Below are positions 45,811-53,548 of a stretch of 64,000 nt of DNA, one piece after another. A model generated the notes under the pieces. That model saw only the letters and a list, made by a program, of their open reading frames with translations, was not told where the DNA came from and made no database searches. The stretch is from assembly GCA_902629495.1 (NCBI GenBank), contig CACORA010000002.1, positions 44,821-108,820 on the forward strand. Reading direction: 5' to 3'. A program made the translations under genes and the position numbers. Position 1 is the stretch's first letter. Each line of letters opens with the position of its first letter. This stretch comes from Planctomycetaceae bacterium. Lineage in GTDB: Bacteria; Planctomycetota; Planctomycetia; Pirellulales; UBA1268.

Positions 45811-46971
45811 ATGAACAGAAGAGAAGTTATTCAAAAGATAGCGCTATCCGGCTTGGCCTTCTCAGTGTTTTCGTGTGCTGGCAGTGCAAAAACAGCACAA
45901 TCATTTTTCAGAATCAAAAAGAATGGAAACAGATGGTGGCTGGTAGATCCACAGGGCCGATTATTTTGGTCAATTGGTGTAAATCATGTTGATCCTGCCG
46001 GACTTCGAAATCCTGATTCGAAGGGGATATGGCACAGAAAATTTGATAACAGCATGCAAAAGTGGCTTCGGGAAGTACGAAAGGATTTGTTGGAATGGGA
46101 TTTTAATACGTTGGGCTGGAATCAAGAGGTTGTGACCATCAATGACCAGAACCACAAGCACTCTCGTTCATTTACCTTTGAAGAATACCAGTGGCTGGAT
46201 ATGCCCTACTGCCATATGTTGCCCTTCATTGAATCTCATCAGTGGGAAATTGAGACCCGGTTGCCAGATGTGCGAAGTAAAGGATTTGCCGAATGGGCAG
46301 AGTATGTTGCGCGGACACATTGTGACAGGTTCAAAGATGATCCAAATCTTATCGGATACTTTTATGTCGACTGCCCGGTGTGGATTCACAATAGGCCTAG
46401 AACAGAATGGAAAGGAACGCTCATTGATCCCGAGTTATTGAAGAGTGACTCAGGGCGGAAAGAAGCTAGGGATATCGCTACTACATATTACAAGGTTTTG
46501 CATGACGCTATCAGGAAATTTGATAGAAATCATTTAATCCTTGGTGATAGGTATGAGGCCAGGCATCCAATTGCCCATGAAGTAATTGATGCTGCAGCAC
46601 CTTATATAGATGTGTATAGCTTTCAGTGTTTTGGCGGGCCCGATACGGTGAAAGAAAAGTTAGGTTATTGGGCAAATTACACTAAAAGGCCTGTGTTGCT
46701 TGCAGATAGTGCGGTGATTCAAAAACCTTACACCAAAGGTTGGCCCGCCCCGAATACCCGTCATCAGGATACTAATGCGTATCGTGAAATTCATGAGGTG
46801 CTAAAAGCAATTCCTGAATGTGTTGGATTTCACCTCTGCGGCGCATATATAGAAAACAATGTGCGGCACGTTGGTTTAAAAACTCAGTTGGATGAAAAAG
46901 ATATGAATACTGATCAAATTGCGGCACAGAATAGGGCTATGCAACAATGGGTGGATTCCATGAGGAAGTAG
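45811..46971 (+). CDS. Exported glycoside-hydrolase-like protein (paralog 3 of 3, cassette cargo)
   Basis: A 386-residue protein whose N-terminus (NRREVIQKIALSGLAFSVFSCAGSA) combines an RR motif with a lipobox-like SCAG, so it may be a lipoprotein. The opening WWLVDPQGRLFWSIGVNHVD is agarase-like. GYFYVDCPVW, LILGDRYEAR and PVLLADSA match the two paralogs in this window. The protein ends with an RRAM-type helix typical of barrel closure. It is divergent from paralog 2. The shared segment suggests that the pair moved together. Confidence 0.68.
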   Translation: MNRREVIQKIALSGLAFSVFSCAGSAKTAQSFFRIKKNGNRWWLVDPQGRLFWSIGVNHVDPAGLRNPDSKGIWHRKFDNSMQKWLREVRKDLLEWDFNTLGWNQEVVTINDQNHKHSRSFTFEEYQWLDMPYCHMLPFIESHQWEIETRLPDVRSKGFAEWAEYVARTHCDRFKDDPNLIGYFYVDCPVWIHNRPRTEWKGTLIDPELLKSDSGRKEARDIATTYYKVLHDAIRKFDRNHLILGDRYEARHPIAHEVIDAAAPYIDVYSFQCFGGPDTVKEKLGYWANYTKRPVLLADSAVIQKPYTKGWPAPNTRHQDTNAYREIHEVLKAIPECVGFHLCGAYIENNVRHVGLKTQLDEKDMNTDQIAAQNRAMQQWVDSMRK

Positions 46972-47040
46972 TTTCTCTTATCGGTATGAACACAATCCCA
47001 AAGGTATTCAAATATTTTTTTGGGGAGATTGGAGACACTT

Positions 47041-47297
47041 TTTGTCTACCAGAGTGACAGTTGAGGCATTCTTCCACACAGATGTGTGGAAAACGTGGTT
47101 TCACCCGTACTAAAGGCAAAACCAAGTACCCCCGGCAGGATTCGCACCTACTTTTTCACTATTTTTATTCGGTAGTCAATGGTGGTCATCATTGGGCATC
47201 GGTGGGCAAAGGATCTAAAAAACAAACCAAATCATTCTGTAACAACTATCTATGCCCAAACCATACCGCCAATGCCTGTATCCATTTCGTATCCACT
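47041..47297. repeat. Recombination-site-like repeat E (tRNA-Arg 3'-end copy)
   Basis: The core at 47127-47150 matches 22 of 24 bases of the tRNA-Arg 3' end and equals site D there. The left arm holds GAGTGACAGTTGAGGCATTC, shared with site A, and a near-perfect hairpin (TTCCACACA/TGTGTGGAA). The right arm has TAGTCA, TGGTCA, TGGGCA and TGGGCA at 47173, 47183, 47193 and 47203. TGCCCAAACCATACC and two TATCC motifs follow. Confidence 0.78.
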
Positions 47298-47801
47298 AGA
47301 GATTAATTGTGGGCTTTCAATGATGTGATTTTATTAGTGGGTATTTTTATAAAACAGAATACTTTGTGGTTTAGTGGTATGAAAGTCGCTGGTGGTGCAG
47401 AAGAAGGAGTCAGACCCAATTCATTTACGTTCATTTTATGAGCATATTGGGTAATGAAAATAATTAACGGTTGAATCTACGCTAATTATTTACTTTTGAT
47501 TTAGCAAAATGACCAAGTGATAAGAAAGAAAGTAATCCTCGCTATTCATAGTACTTACTCATAACATCAGCATTTTATTCTTTCTAATCCTAATGGTGCT
47601 GTTGTGGGTTACGCGTTGGCTCCAAAGATGAACGGTGAAAACCAATCCCATACACGGCTATAAAGCCATTTAAGTGATAGATAATCGCAGAGCCGGGGGC
47701 AGGGCGGTAAGTGCCGACATGCCCACCACGCAAAGGCACAACGAAAGACACCTGGGTTAGGCCCGAATTGTGCTATGTCAACCTCTTATAGCTTGGTGCA
47801 A
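47298..47801. other. Non-coding stretch inside the last cassette
   Basis: About 500 bases without a convincing gene. The left part is AT-rich and the right part, from about 47690, is G+C-rich like the adjacent lyase-like gene, so an older junction may lie near there. A piece near 47405 (GGAGTCAGACCCAATT) recalls motifs often found beside REP-type elements, but no transposase is present. Confidence 0.35.
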
Positions 47802-49736
47802 CTACTGCTTGCTGAACTTGGGCACTCTTTGTCGCCAGTCCACCTCGAGCTTTCCCGCCAAAGTCCGCAACCGCAGCACTCTGTCGACCAACTCGACGGA
47901 CGAAGATTTCATTACCGCTCTGGCGTTGATGAAATCGTTGTCGATCGGAACCTCGGCGCCGTTGACAGTGATGTCTGCCCGAACTAGGACCCGCTCCCCT
48001 TCGGGGACGTCGTATTTCGGCGGGTTCCACGTCGCCGTGAGGGTGTCGTCCTTCACATTTGTGTATGTCACGGAGAGCTGATCCCAGTCCACGATGAGCG
48101 GGTTCTGACTCACTGCTGCCTGGAACGCCTGGAACGTGGCGAACTCGCCCTTCGTCGCGATGTCGAAGACAAAGCCAGTCTGCGCGAAGGCGCTGCGAAC
48201 CACGTTGAACTCTTCAATAGCCTGCGAATGGACGGCGTCTTCAATAGCCTGCGAATAGTTGGCGTCTATCGTGTAGGGCTTCAGCGGACGGATGGCGATG
48301 TAGACGTCGCCTTCCCGCAAGAAAATCCAGCCGTTCGCCTCGGTCTTCTGATCGATCGACTTCGGAAAGCTCAAGAGCGCTTCCTGGATCAGATTGTTGG
48401 AGTGGTCATCGCGGAGAGCCTGCCAGTCTCCTCTGGGTCTTCCCAGGCCGGCCCACGGGTCGTCGGTTGGGATGTTGAAGAGGGCGATCGCTGTGCCCTT
48501 ATGCTGTGCCCACTGCTGAAACGGCGAATTCAACCCCCGCCAAGAGCGGTCATTGCTTCTCCAGTAGGGATGGTAGCACTCAAGGAAGTTGTATAGGTCG
48601 GGGCTCTTATAGATAAGGCGAAACGCAGTGTAGTAAACGTAGTAACCGCGCGGAGCATATCGGAAGAACCCACTCCCCATGGCGTAGAGTTCGTTGCGGT
48701 AGACATAGCGCATGCAATTCGCCGGTGCGCCCCCTCCCCAAAAGCCAAAAGCAGAAGCCGCTCCGGTTAACTCATAGGGGACTGTCTTCCCCCTAGCAAG
48801 GCAATCGATGGCGGCGGGGGGCCTCCAACTGGTAACAGCCGAGTAAGTGATGCGGATATCATTTGATCTGCTAGGTTTGGACGACGCCATCCAGTTCTGC
48901 GCGTCGGCCCAGTAGAGCCAGTGTATCCAGGATGTGTTCAGGTTCTTACTTTCTTTGCTCGTGTTTGTGTTCTCGATTCTTGATGGCTTATCGCGGTCCA
49001 CGGGGGGGATTGTCGTGCCCTCGAAGTGGTTGGCCGCTATGTTGGCGAGGTGGAAGTGGAGCGCCGCGTCGGCCGCAGCTTTCATCTCAGGATCCGTGGC
49101 GCATTCGTAGAGGGCGTAGTAGGGAGCCAGATGAACCGGCGCGTAGGTCGGCGAGAGGTCCTCCGCATATCCCTTATCGTAGAGACTGCGCATCACCGCC
49201 AGCATTTGATCGCGTGCCGTCTCCATGACTTCCGCACTTGTTTTCTCGCCCCTCACCCAACCACTTTCGTCGGGCCAATACTGGGCGAAGAGATAGGCGG
49301 CAGCGCCCTTCATGATGGCGTGGTTTTCGGTCCCGTGCCCCAGAAGATCGCTGAAGCCTTTGATCCTGGACTTCAGGTGATCGCGTTGTGCCGGGGTAAA
49401 CTTATCCCAGTACTTGCCCAGCACCCAGGCCACGCCGTAGTAGGTAAACTGCTCGCCGTTTTTCACGGCGGGTAATTCATCATAGTAGTGGGTGATCCTG
49501 TCGATCACATGGGCGTCGTCAGGGTTCAGCGCGAGACGCGCCAAGGCCACCGCAGGCCCGTGCTTTGCGTTGGGTTTTATGCTTTCGCCACGGCACTGTT
49601 CGATCAACCAGGCGGCGCGCTCCTCCATGGTTGGCAGGTTTTGTGCGGCGGCGAAGCTCGACAGCAGACTGGCGATGATGGCGAAAGCCCACAAAAATAC
49701 TGGCGTCTTGCGAAGAAACTGATATTGGTTTTGCAT
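47802..49736 (-). CDS. Exported alpha/alpha-toroid lyase-like protein (cassette cargo)
   Basis: A protein of about 644 residues from the ATG at 49736, which has GGAG 10 bases upstream. A signal peptide (VFLWAFAIIASLLSSFAAAQ) precedes a helical region with GHGTENHAIMKGAAAYLFA, where Asn-His recalls catalytic residues of alginate-lyase and heparinase-type toroid enzymes, and a Tyr-rich middle (YVYRNELYAMGSGFFRYAPRGYYVYY). The C-terminal third looks like a beta-sandwich. I cannot name the family. A 27-base tandem duplication (48211-48256) encodes SQAIEDAVH followed by SQAIEEFN. The gene is visibly richer in G and C than its neighbours. Confidence 0.6.
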   Translation of the reverse strand: MQNQYQFLRKTPVFLWAFAIIASLLSSFAAAQNLPTMEERAAWLIEQCRGESIKPNAKHGPAVALARLALNPDDAHVIDRITHYYDELPAVKNGEQFTYYGVAWVLGKYWDKFTPAQRDHLKSRIKGFSDLLGHGTENHAIMKGAAAYLFAQYWPDESGWVRGEKTSAEVMETARDQMLAVMRSLYDKGYAEDLSPTYAPVHLAPYYALYECATDPEMKAAADAALHFHLANIAANHFEGTTIPPVDRDKPSRIENTNTSKESKNLNTSWIHWLYWADAQNWMASSKPSRSNDIRITYSAVTSWRPPAAIDCLARGKTVPYELTGAASAFGFWGGGAPANCMRYVYRNELYAMGSGFFRYAPRGYYVYYTAFRLIYKSPDLYNFLECYHPYWRSNDRSWRGLNSPFQQWAQHKGTAIALFNIPTDDPWAGLGRPRGDWQALRDDHSNNLIQEALLSFPKSIDQKTEANGWIFLREGDVYIAIRPLKPYTIDANYSQAIEDAVHSQAIEEFNVVRSAFAQTGFVFDIATKGEFATFQAFQAAVSQNPLIVDWDQLSVTYTNVKDDTLTATWNPPKYDVPEGERVLVRADITVNGAEVPIDNDFINARAVMKSSSVELVDRVLRLRTLAGKLEVDWRQRVPKFSKQ

Positions 49737-49870
49737 GGTGATCATGCTCCTTTGAAATGTCGTCATGATTTCTAAGTCTAACTCCTGAATGGGCACCCGC
49801 TTCAATGCCCTCACCGTTGAACAAAGGATTGTCACTCATTAGGATGCCTGGGGATTGGGCTAGTCAGTTG

Positions 49871-49943
49871 AGCGGTTCTGTATCCATATCTGTATCCAGC
49901 GGATACAAATCGCAAAAAACCGCTATACCTCTTGAGAAGGTAA
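49871..49943. repeat. Element-type arm abutting the tRNA-Arg 3' end
   Basis: Directly left of the tRNA 3' end are two TATCCA motifs, an ATAC in inverted sense, an A-run and CTATAC. The order and spacing match the left arm of site D. This is what an attL- or attR-type junction at a regenerated tRNA gene would look like. Confidence 0.65.
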
Positions 49944-50016
49944 TACCCCCGGCAGGATTCGAACCTGCGACACCCGCTTTAGGAAAGCGGTGCTCTATCC
50001 CCTGAGCTACGAGGGC
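49944..50016 (-). tRNA. tRNA-Arg, anticodon CCT
   Basis: The minus strand folds as a full cloverleaf: acceptor stem GCCCTCG with CGGGGGT (G-U at the end pair), D arm AGCTCAGGGGATAGAGC, anticodon stem CCGCT/AGCGG with loop TTCCTAA (anticodon CCT, arginine), and T arm GCAGG-TTCGAAT-CCTGC. CCA is not encoded. Its 3' end is the sequence copied in sites A-E. Confidence 0.95.
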
Positions 50017-50050
50017 AAAAAAAGAGGCAGATTCCGAATGCACCTCTTTC
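50017..50050 (-). terminator. Terminator-like hairpin directly 5' of the tRNA
   Basis: On the minus strand a perfect 7-bp stem (AAAGAGG/CCTCTTT, 15-base loop) is followed by a run of Ts that ends at the first base of the tRNA. It has the form of a rho-independent terminator, but no minus-strand gene lies upstream within the window before sppA. It may insulate the tRNA or belong to a leader. Confidence 0.5.
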
Positions 50051-50232
50051 CCGGAAAATCATACGTTCTTATGAGTCCGCGGTCATACCCCTGCCCAACA
50101 GGGTCGGTCGCAGCGGTCCTGACGAACACATATTCCGATTGTAACGAGCGCACCCCCTCGGTGAATGTGCGGCAACTCCGTTGTTGACGCTGTCCTCTGC
50201 GCTGCGCTCGAATGACCTGCTACAGTTCGAAC

Positions 50233-51549
50233 ATGAGCCAGCCTGAACCTGTCGACAACCCGCTTACCATCTGGATCGTCAACCCTCTTGACGATATCCC
50301 AGGCGAGCACTTTCCTGCCCAACGCACATGGTCACTTGCTCGGCTGATGGCATCGCGTGGCCATGACGTGACATGGTGGTCCGCCAACTGGAGCCACCGA
50401 AAGAAAACATCGCGTACAGCACCTCTTGGTGTGCGTAATGATGAAGGATTTTCCGTTCGGTTGGTGGCTGTCAGAGGCTATGAACAGGATATGGCGAGAG
50501 CCCGATTCATGAGCCATCGTGACTTTGGTCGAACGTTTGAACGACTCGCAAATGAGTCTGTCGCTGCCGGGCATCTCACGCGGCCTGACATTATTCTTGC
50601 GACGCTCCCTCCCATTGATGGTCCAGAAGCAGCCGCACGCCTTGCAGCACGGCTCAATTCAACGCTTGTCATCGATGCTCTGAACAGCTGGCCAGAGTCT
50701 CTCGAAGGGTTGGTCCCAGGTCCCACATTATTTCGACCGTTTATCAAACGATTTCTTCTTGGACGAATGACGAACCGTCGAAATAATGTTCTTCGTGCAG
50801 CTGATGCAATTGCAGCAGCTTCTCCAGAGTGTATTCCATCAAGCCCAATGGTCGTGCCGGACGATGTTCCACGATTCATCGCACCACTAGGCGGGTACCC
50901 TCAGCAGTTTGATCGACCTCCTCGTTCAATCGATCATGTGGCTCTTGCACCAGGCATCCAACTGGTCCAACGAACAGCGGAACAGAATACGGACACACTG
51001 GAATGTGTACATGCCGGACAACTCAGTGCGGCCGAGGACATCGATACACTCTTGGCTGCAGTACGACACCTGTCACAGCATCGTGTGCATGCGACGATCC
51101 ATTTCACGGGTCAAGGAAAATTCGAGCAGAACGTCCGGAATGCTGCTGCGGCGACCAATGGATCATGTCGACTGGTTGTTCATGGATTGCTCGATCAGAA
51201 AACATATGCAGATCTTCTGGCTCGATGTGACGTGGGTCTCGTACTGACCAGACCGGAATCTGTGTCAGCCATGCCGTCTGAAACATTTGACTATGCATCA
51301 GCTGGGTTGGCCATGGTTGGTGGACTGAAGGATCTCATGCAACCGATTCTGGATGAACCACGCGCTGGCTTGCACTACACCTCAGGTGAACCTGACTCAC
51401 TCTCACAAGCCATTCGCACGCTGGCAGAGGATCGATCTGCTTTGGCAATGTGTAGGCAACGTGCTCGCATGCTGGCCGAACAAGCGTTTAATCGAGAAAA
51501 AATTACGAGCCTGTATGCAGATTGGCTTGAAGGTCTGCGCACTCTTTAG
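50233..51549 (+). CDS. Glycosyltransferase, GT4-like
   Basis: A protein of about 438 residues with a GT-B fold. The N-terminal half begins LTIWIVNPLDDIPGEHFPAQRTW, followed by a helix and GHDVTWWSANW, as in GT4 enzymes. The C-terminal half carries ECVHAGQLSAAEDIDTLLAA, VVHGLLDQKTYADLLARCDVG and SVSAMPSETFDYASAGLAMVG, which include the nucleotide-sugar-binding Glu region. I chose the ATG at 50233; an ATG seven codons upstream is also possible. The protein is cytoplasmic or membrane-associated. The acceptor is unknown. Confidence 0.85.
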   Translation: MSQPEPVDNPLTIWIVNPLDDIPGEHFPAQRTWSLARLMASRGHDVTWWSANWSHRKKTSRTAPLGVRNDEGFSVRLVAVRGYEQDMARARFMSHRDFGRTFERLANESVAAGHLTRPDIILATLPPIDGPEAAARLAARLNSTLVIDALNSWPESLEGLVPGPTLFRPFIKRFLLGRMTNRRNNVLRAADAIAAASPECIPSSPMVVPDDVPRFIAPLGGYPQQFDRPPRSIDHVALAPGIQLVQRTAEQNTDTLECVHAGQLSAAEDIDTLLAAVRHLSQHRVHATIHFTGQGKFEQNVRNAAAATNGSCRLVVHGLLDQKTYADLLARCDVGLVLTRPESVSAMPSETFDYASAGLAMVGGLKDLMQPILDEPRAGLHYTSGEPDSLSQAIRTLAEDRSALAMCRQRARMLAEQAFNREKITSLYADWLEGLRTL

Positions 51550-51560
51550 GAGAGTGATGG

Positions 51561-52604
51561 TTATCGATTTTGAATGAGTGCTGGCCACCACGAACATAAA
51601 TACCAGGCACGAGGAGTGGTCCACTCAGCGAGCGCCTCCAATGCAGTTGTCTGACGTGCTCCAACGGAATTTCCGCCAATCAAGTCATCGAGTATTCCTT
51701 TTGGACGGGAGTATTTTACCACTCGAGTCGAGGCTTCAGTCAGTCCTGCAAGCTCCATCGCCCGCTCGATGGCGTCTTCGATAAAGCCGATCTTATCAAC
51801 GAGGCCAGCTTGCTTTGCCTGGTCAGCTGTGAAGATCTGACCCGTTGTGACCAAACTCAATTGCTCGTCATCGAGTTTCGGCCGACCGTCTTTGACAATT
51901 GCCTTGAAACGACCAAACATTTCATCAACAAGTGATTGAAGAATTTTTCGCTCTTTTTCAGCGAGTTCTGGCGTTCGATCTTTTGTAGGGCTCAGCATTT
52001 CTTTGAGCACACCGCTCGAAATGGAATCATCTTCAATATCAAATTTCTTAATGAGTTTTGAAAAATCAAAATGAGGAATAATCACACCAATGGAACCAGT
52101 GATGGTGGCAGGTTCTGCAAAAATGACATCATCGGCTCCCCCATTGGCCATGGCGATGTAGTACCCACCACTGGCGGCCATGCTGCCCATACTGACAACC
52201 ACTGGAAGGTTTCGTTCGCTTGCAAGTTCACCTATTCGGTAATGGATTTCATCACTGCCGCTGACCGTTCCACCAGGAGAATCGATTCGAAGAACAATGG
52301 CCTTTACATCTGGGTCATCGGCAATCCGATCAAGCTGCCAACGAGCGAAACCGTTTCCTCCCATGATGGTTCCAGCAATTTCCACTACCGCTACTTTTTG
52401 CAAGGCATTCTTGGACAGAGAGTGGTACTCTTCAAGCACCTTGGTGCCTTTCTGGAAATACTGAGAATGGGCCCCACTACTGGCCAAGGCTGAGAGAACT
52501 GCAAAACCCGTAATGATCCACGCTACGCGTGCCCCCCATCGGCTCCAGACGGATCCCTGTTCGAGGATGACTCGGGTTGGGGGCTGTTGGGATTCGTAGT
52601 TCAT
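51561..52604 (-). CDS. sppA: Signal peptide peptidase SppA-like serine protease (S49)
   Basis: A 347-residue S49 peptidase with one N-terminal membrane span (VAWIITGFAVLSALA). VVEIAGTIMGGNG, IVLRIDSPGGTVSGSDEI and the catalytic-Ser block MGSMAASGGYYIAM match the family, as does TITGSIGV downstream. The short form (one protease domain plus Lys provided in the fold) is typical of SppA outside enterobacteria. It degrades cleaved signal peptides in the membrane. It is convergent with the glycosyltransferase gene. Confidence 0.93.
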   Translation of the reverse strand: MNYESQQPPTRVILEQGSVWSRWGARVAWIITGFAVLSALASSGAHSQYFQKGTKVLEEYHSLSKNALQKVAVVEIAGTIMGGNGFARWQLDRIADDPDVKAIVLRIDSPGGTVSGSDEIHYRIGELASERNLPVVVSMGSMAASGGYYIAMANGGADDVIFAEPATITGSIGVIIPHFDFSKLIKKFDIEDDSISSGVLKEMLSPTKDRTPELAEKERKILQSLVDEMFGRFKAIVKDGRPKLDDEQLSLVTTGQIFTADQAKQAGLVDKIGFIEDAIERAMELAGLTEASTRVVKYSRPKGILDDLIGGNSVGARQTTALEALAEWTTPRAWYLCSWWPALIQNR

Positions 52605-52775
52605 GAAAGACTCCTTGAGGAAAGCGAGTTTCTTATTCTACGCAGAGAATCCTCAGTTGTGTCCAGTTCTCTGAAAAGGAATGCAGTAGTAGTTTTTGCC
52701 GAGTATCGCTACCTTTTGGCTGTAGCCAGAGTTGGCAGAAACGACATGGAGCGAATCCGAGAGGAGAGTGACTGA

Positions 52776-53522
52776 GTGTTTGTGTGCGTGAGTACAGAGT
52801 GTTTTCCCGATATGCCTTTGGATAAGGCAATGGAACGCCTCGCGGAATTGGAGTTTACAGCCGTTGAAATAGACGTGCACGAACAAGGGGGTCACCTTCA
52901 GCCATCGCAGGTAGCAGCGGATCCGGATGCGGCGATTGCCGCCTGTAGCGACCTGCAGCGGCTGCGACCAGTTGCCGTATCATTTTCAGCATCAGATTCA
53001 CCAGCGTATTACGATCTCTTTTCTGCAACATGCAAACTCGCCAAAACACTAGGTGTTGTCACGATGGTGGTGGATGCCTCAGAACTCGGGACGCCCTTCA
53101 ATGGAGAAATTGAACGTCTTAGAAAGTTAGTGGCCATTGCACATGATCTTGGTGAAGTTGTGGCGGTCCGAACCATGGCTGGGCGAATGACTCAGGATGC
53201 TGAGACCACAGCATCCTTGTGTCGAAATGTTCCCGGGCTTGGCGTCACACTCGATCCAAGTCAGTTTATTTTTGGTGCGAAAAAAGCAGTATCATGGGAG
53301 CCAATCATTAAGTATGTTGCCCATGTGCATCTCAGAGATACCAAGCCCGAGGTGGAGCAGGTGCGAATAGGCCAGGGCAATGTTGAGTACGGCAAAATTG
53401 TCAATCAGCTCAACCGAGTTGGCTACACTCGCGCCCTGTGTGCGCATATGCCACCGATGGACGATGTTGATCAAGTCGGTGAACTTCGAAAAATGCGACT
53501 GCTACTAGAGAGCCTGCTGTAG
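52776..53522 (+). CDS. Sugar phosphate isomerase/epimerase-like TIM barrel
   Basis: A 248-residue barrel protein without a signal peptide. It starts at GTG with GAGGAG about 10 bases upstream. Landmarks are MERLAELEFTAVEIDVHEQ, VTLDPSQFIFG, VAHVHLRDTKPE and GQGNVEYGKIVNQL, which give the family's metal-ligand set (Glu/Asp/His). The substrate is not evident. It is convergent with the long TPR-like gene. Confidence 0.85.
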   Translation: MFVCVSTECFPDMPLDKAMERLAELEFTAVEIDVHEQGGHLQPSQVAADPDAAIAACSDLQRLRPVAVSFSASDSPAYYDLFSATCKLAKTLGVVTMVVDASELGTPFNGEIERLRKLVAIAHDLGEVVAVRTMAGRMTQDAETTASLCRNVPGLGVTLDPSQFIFGAKKAVSWEPIIKYVAHVHLRDTKPEVEQVRIGQGNVEYGKIVNQLNRVGYTRALCAHMPPMDDVDQVGELRKMRLLLESLL

Positions 53523-53548
53523 CGTTCACGGGAAAACGTTGAGAATCA

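Larger units (their letters stand above)
38560..50016. mobile_element. tRNA-Arg-anchored tandem cassette array without visible integrase
   Basis: The region between the leftmost tRNA-Arg 3'-end copy and the intact tRNA-Arg gene. Five partial copies of the tRNA 3' end (at 38657, 40238, 42736, 44294 and 47127) lie in the same orientation as the gene at 49944-50016. They split the region into segments of about 1.6, 2.5, 1.6, 2.8 and 2.8 kb, each with one to three cargo genes. Every copy is followed on its right by 10-bp-phased TGGTCA/TGGGCA-type repeats. No recombinase or transposase frame is present. Because the leftmost copy also has an element-type arm on its left, the array may once have reached further left. 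The structure is seen directly; mobility is inferred. Confidence 0.7.

Noticed and set aside
47400..47460. REP-element or transposase remnant
   Set aside because: Only a short motif resembling REP-associated sequence is present. No second copy or transposase frame is in the window.
38560..50016. CRISPR array
   Set aside because: The repeats are hundreds of bases long, kilobases apart and tRNA-derived. No short regularly spaced repeat-spacer units or cas genes are present.
38560..50016. Classical integron
   Set aside because: There is no IntI and no attC-like hairpin sites. The shared core is a tRNA 3' end, which points to a different recombinase target.
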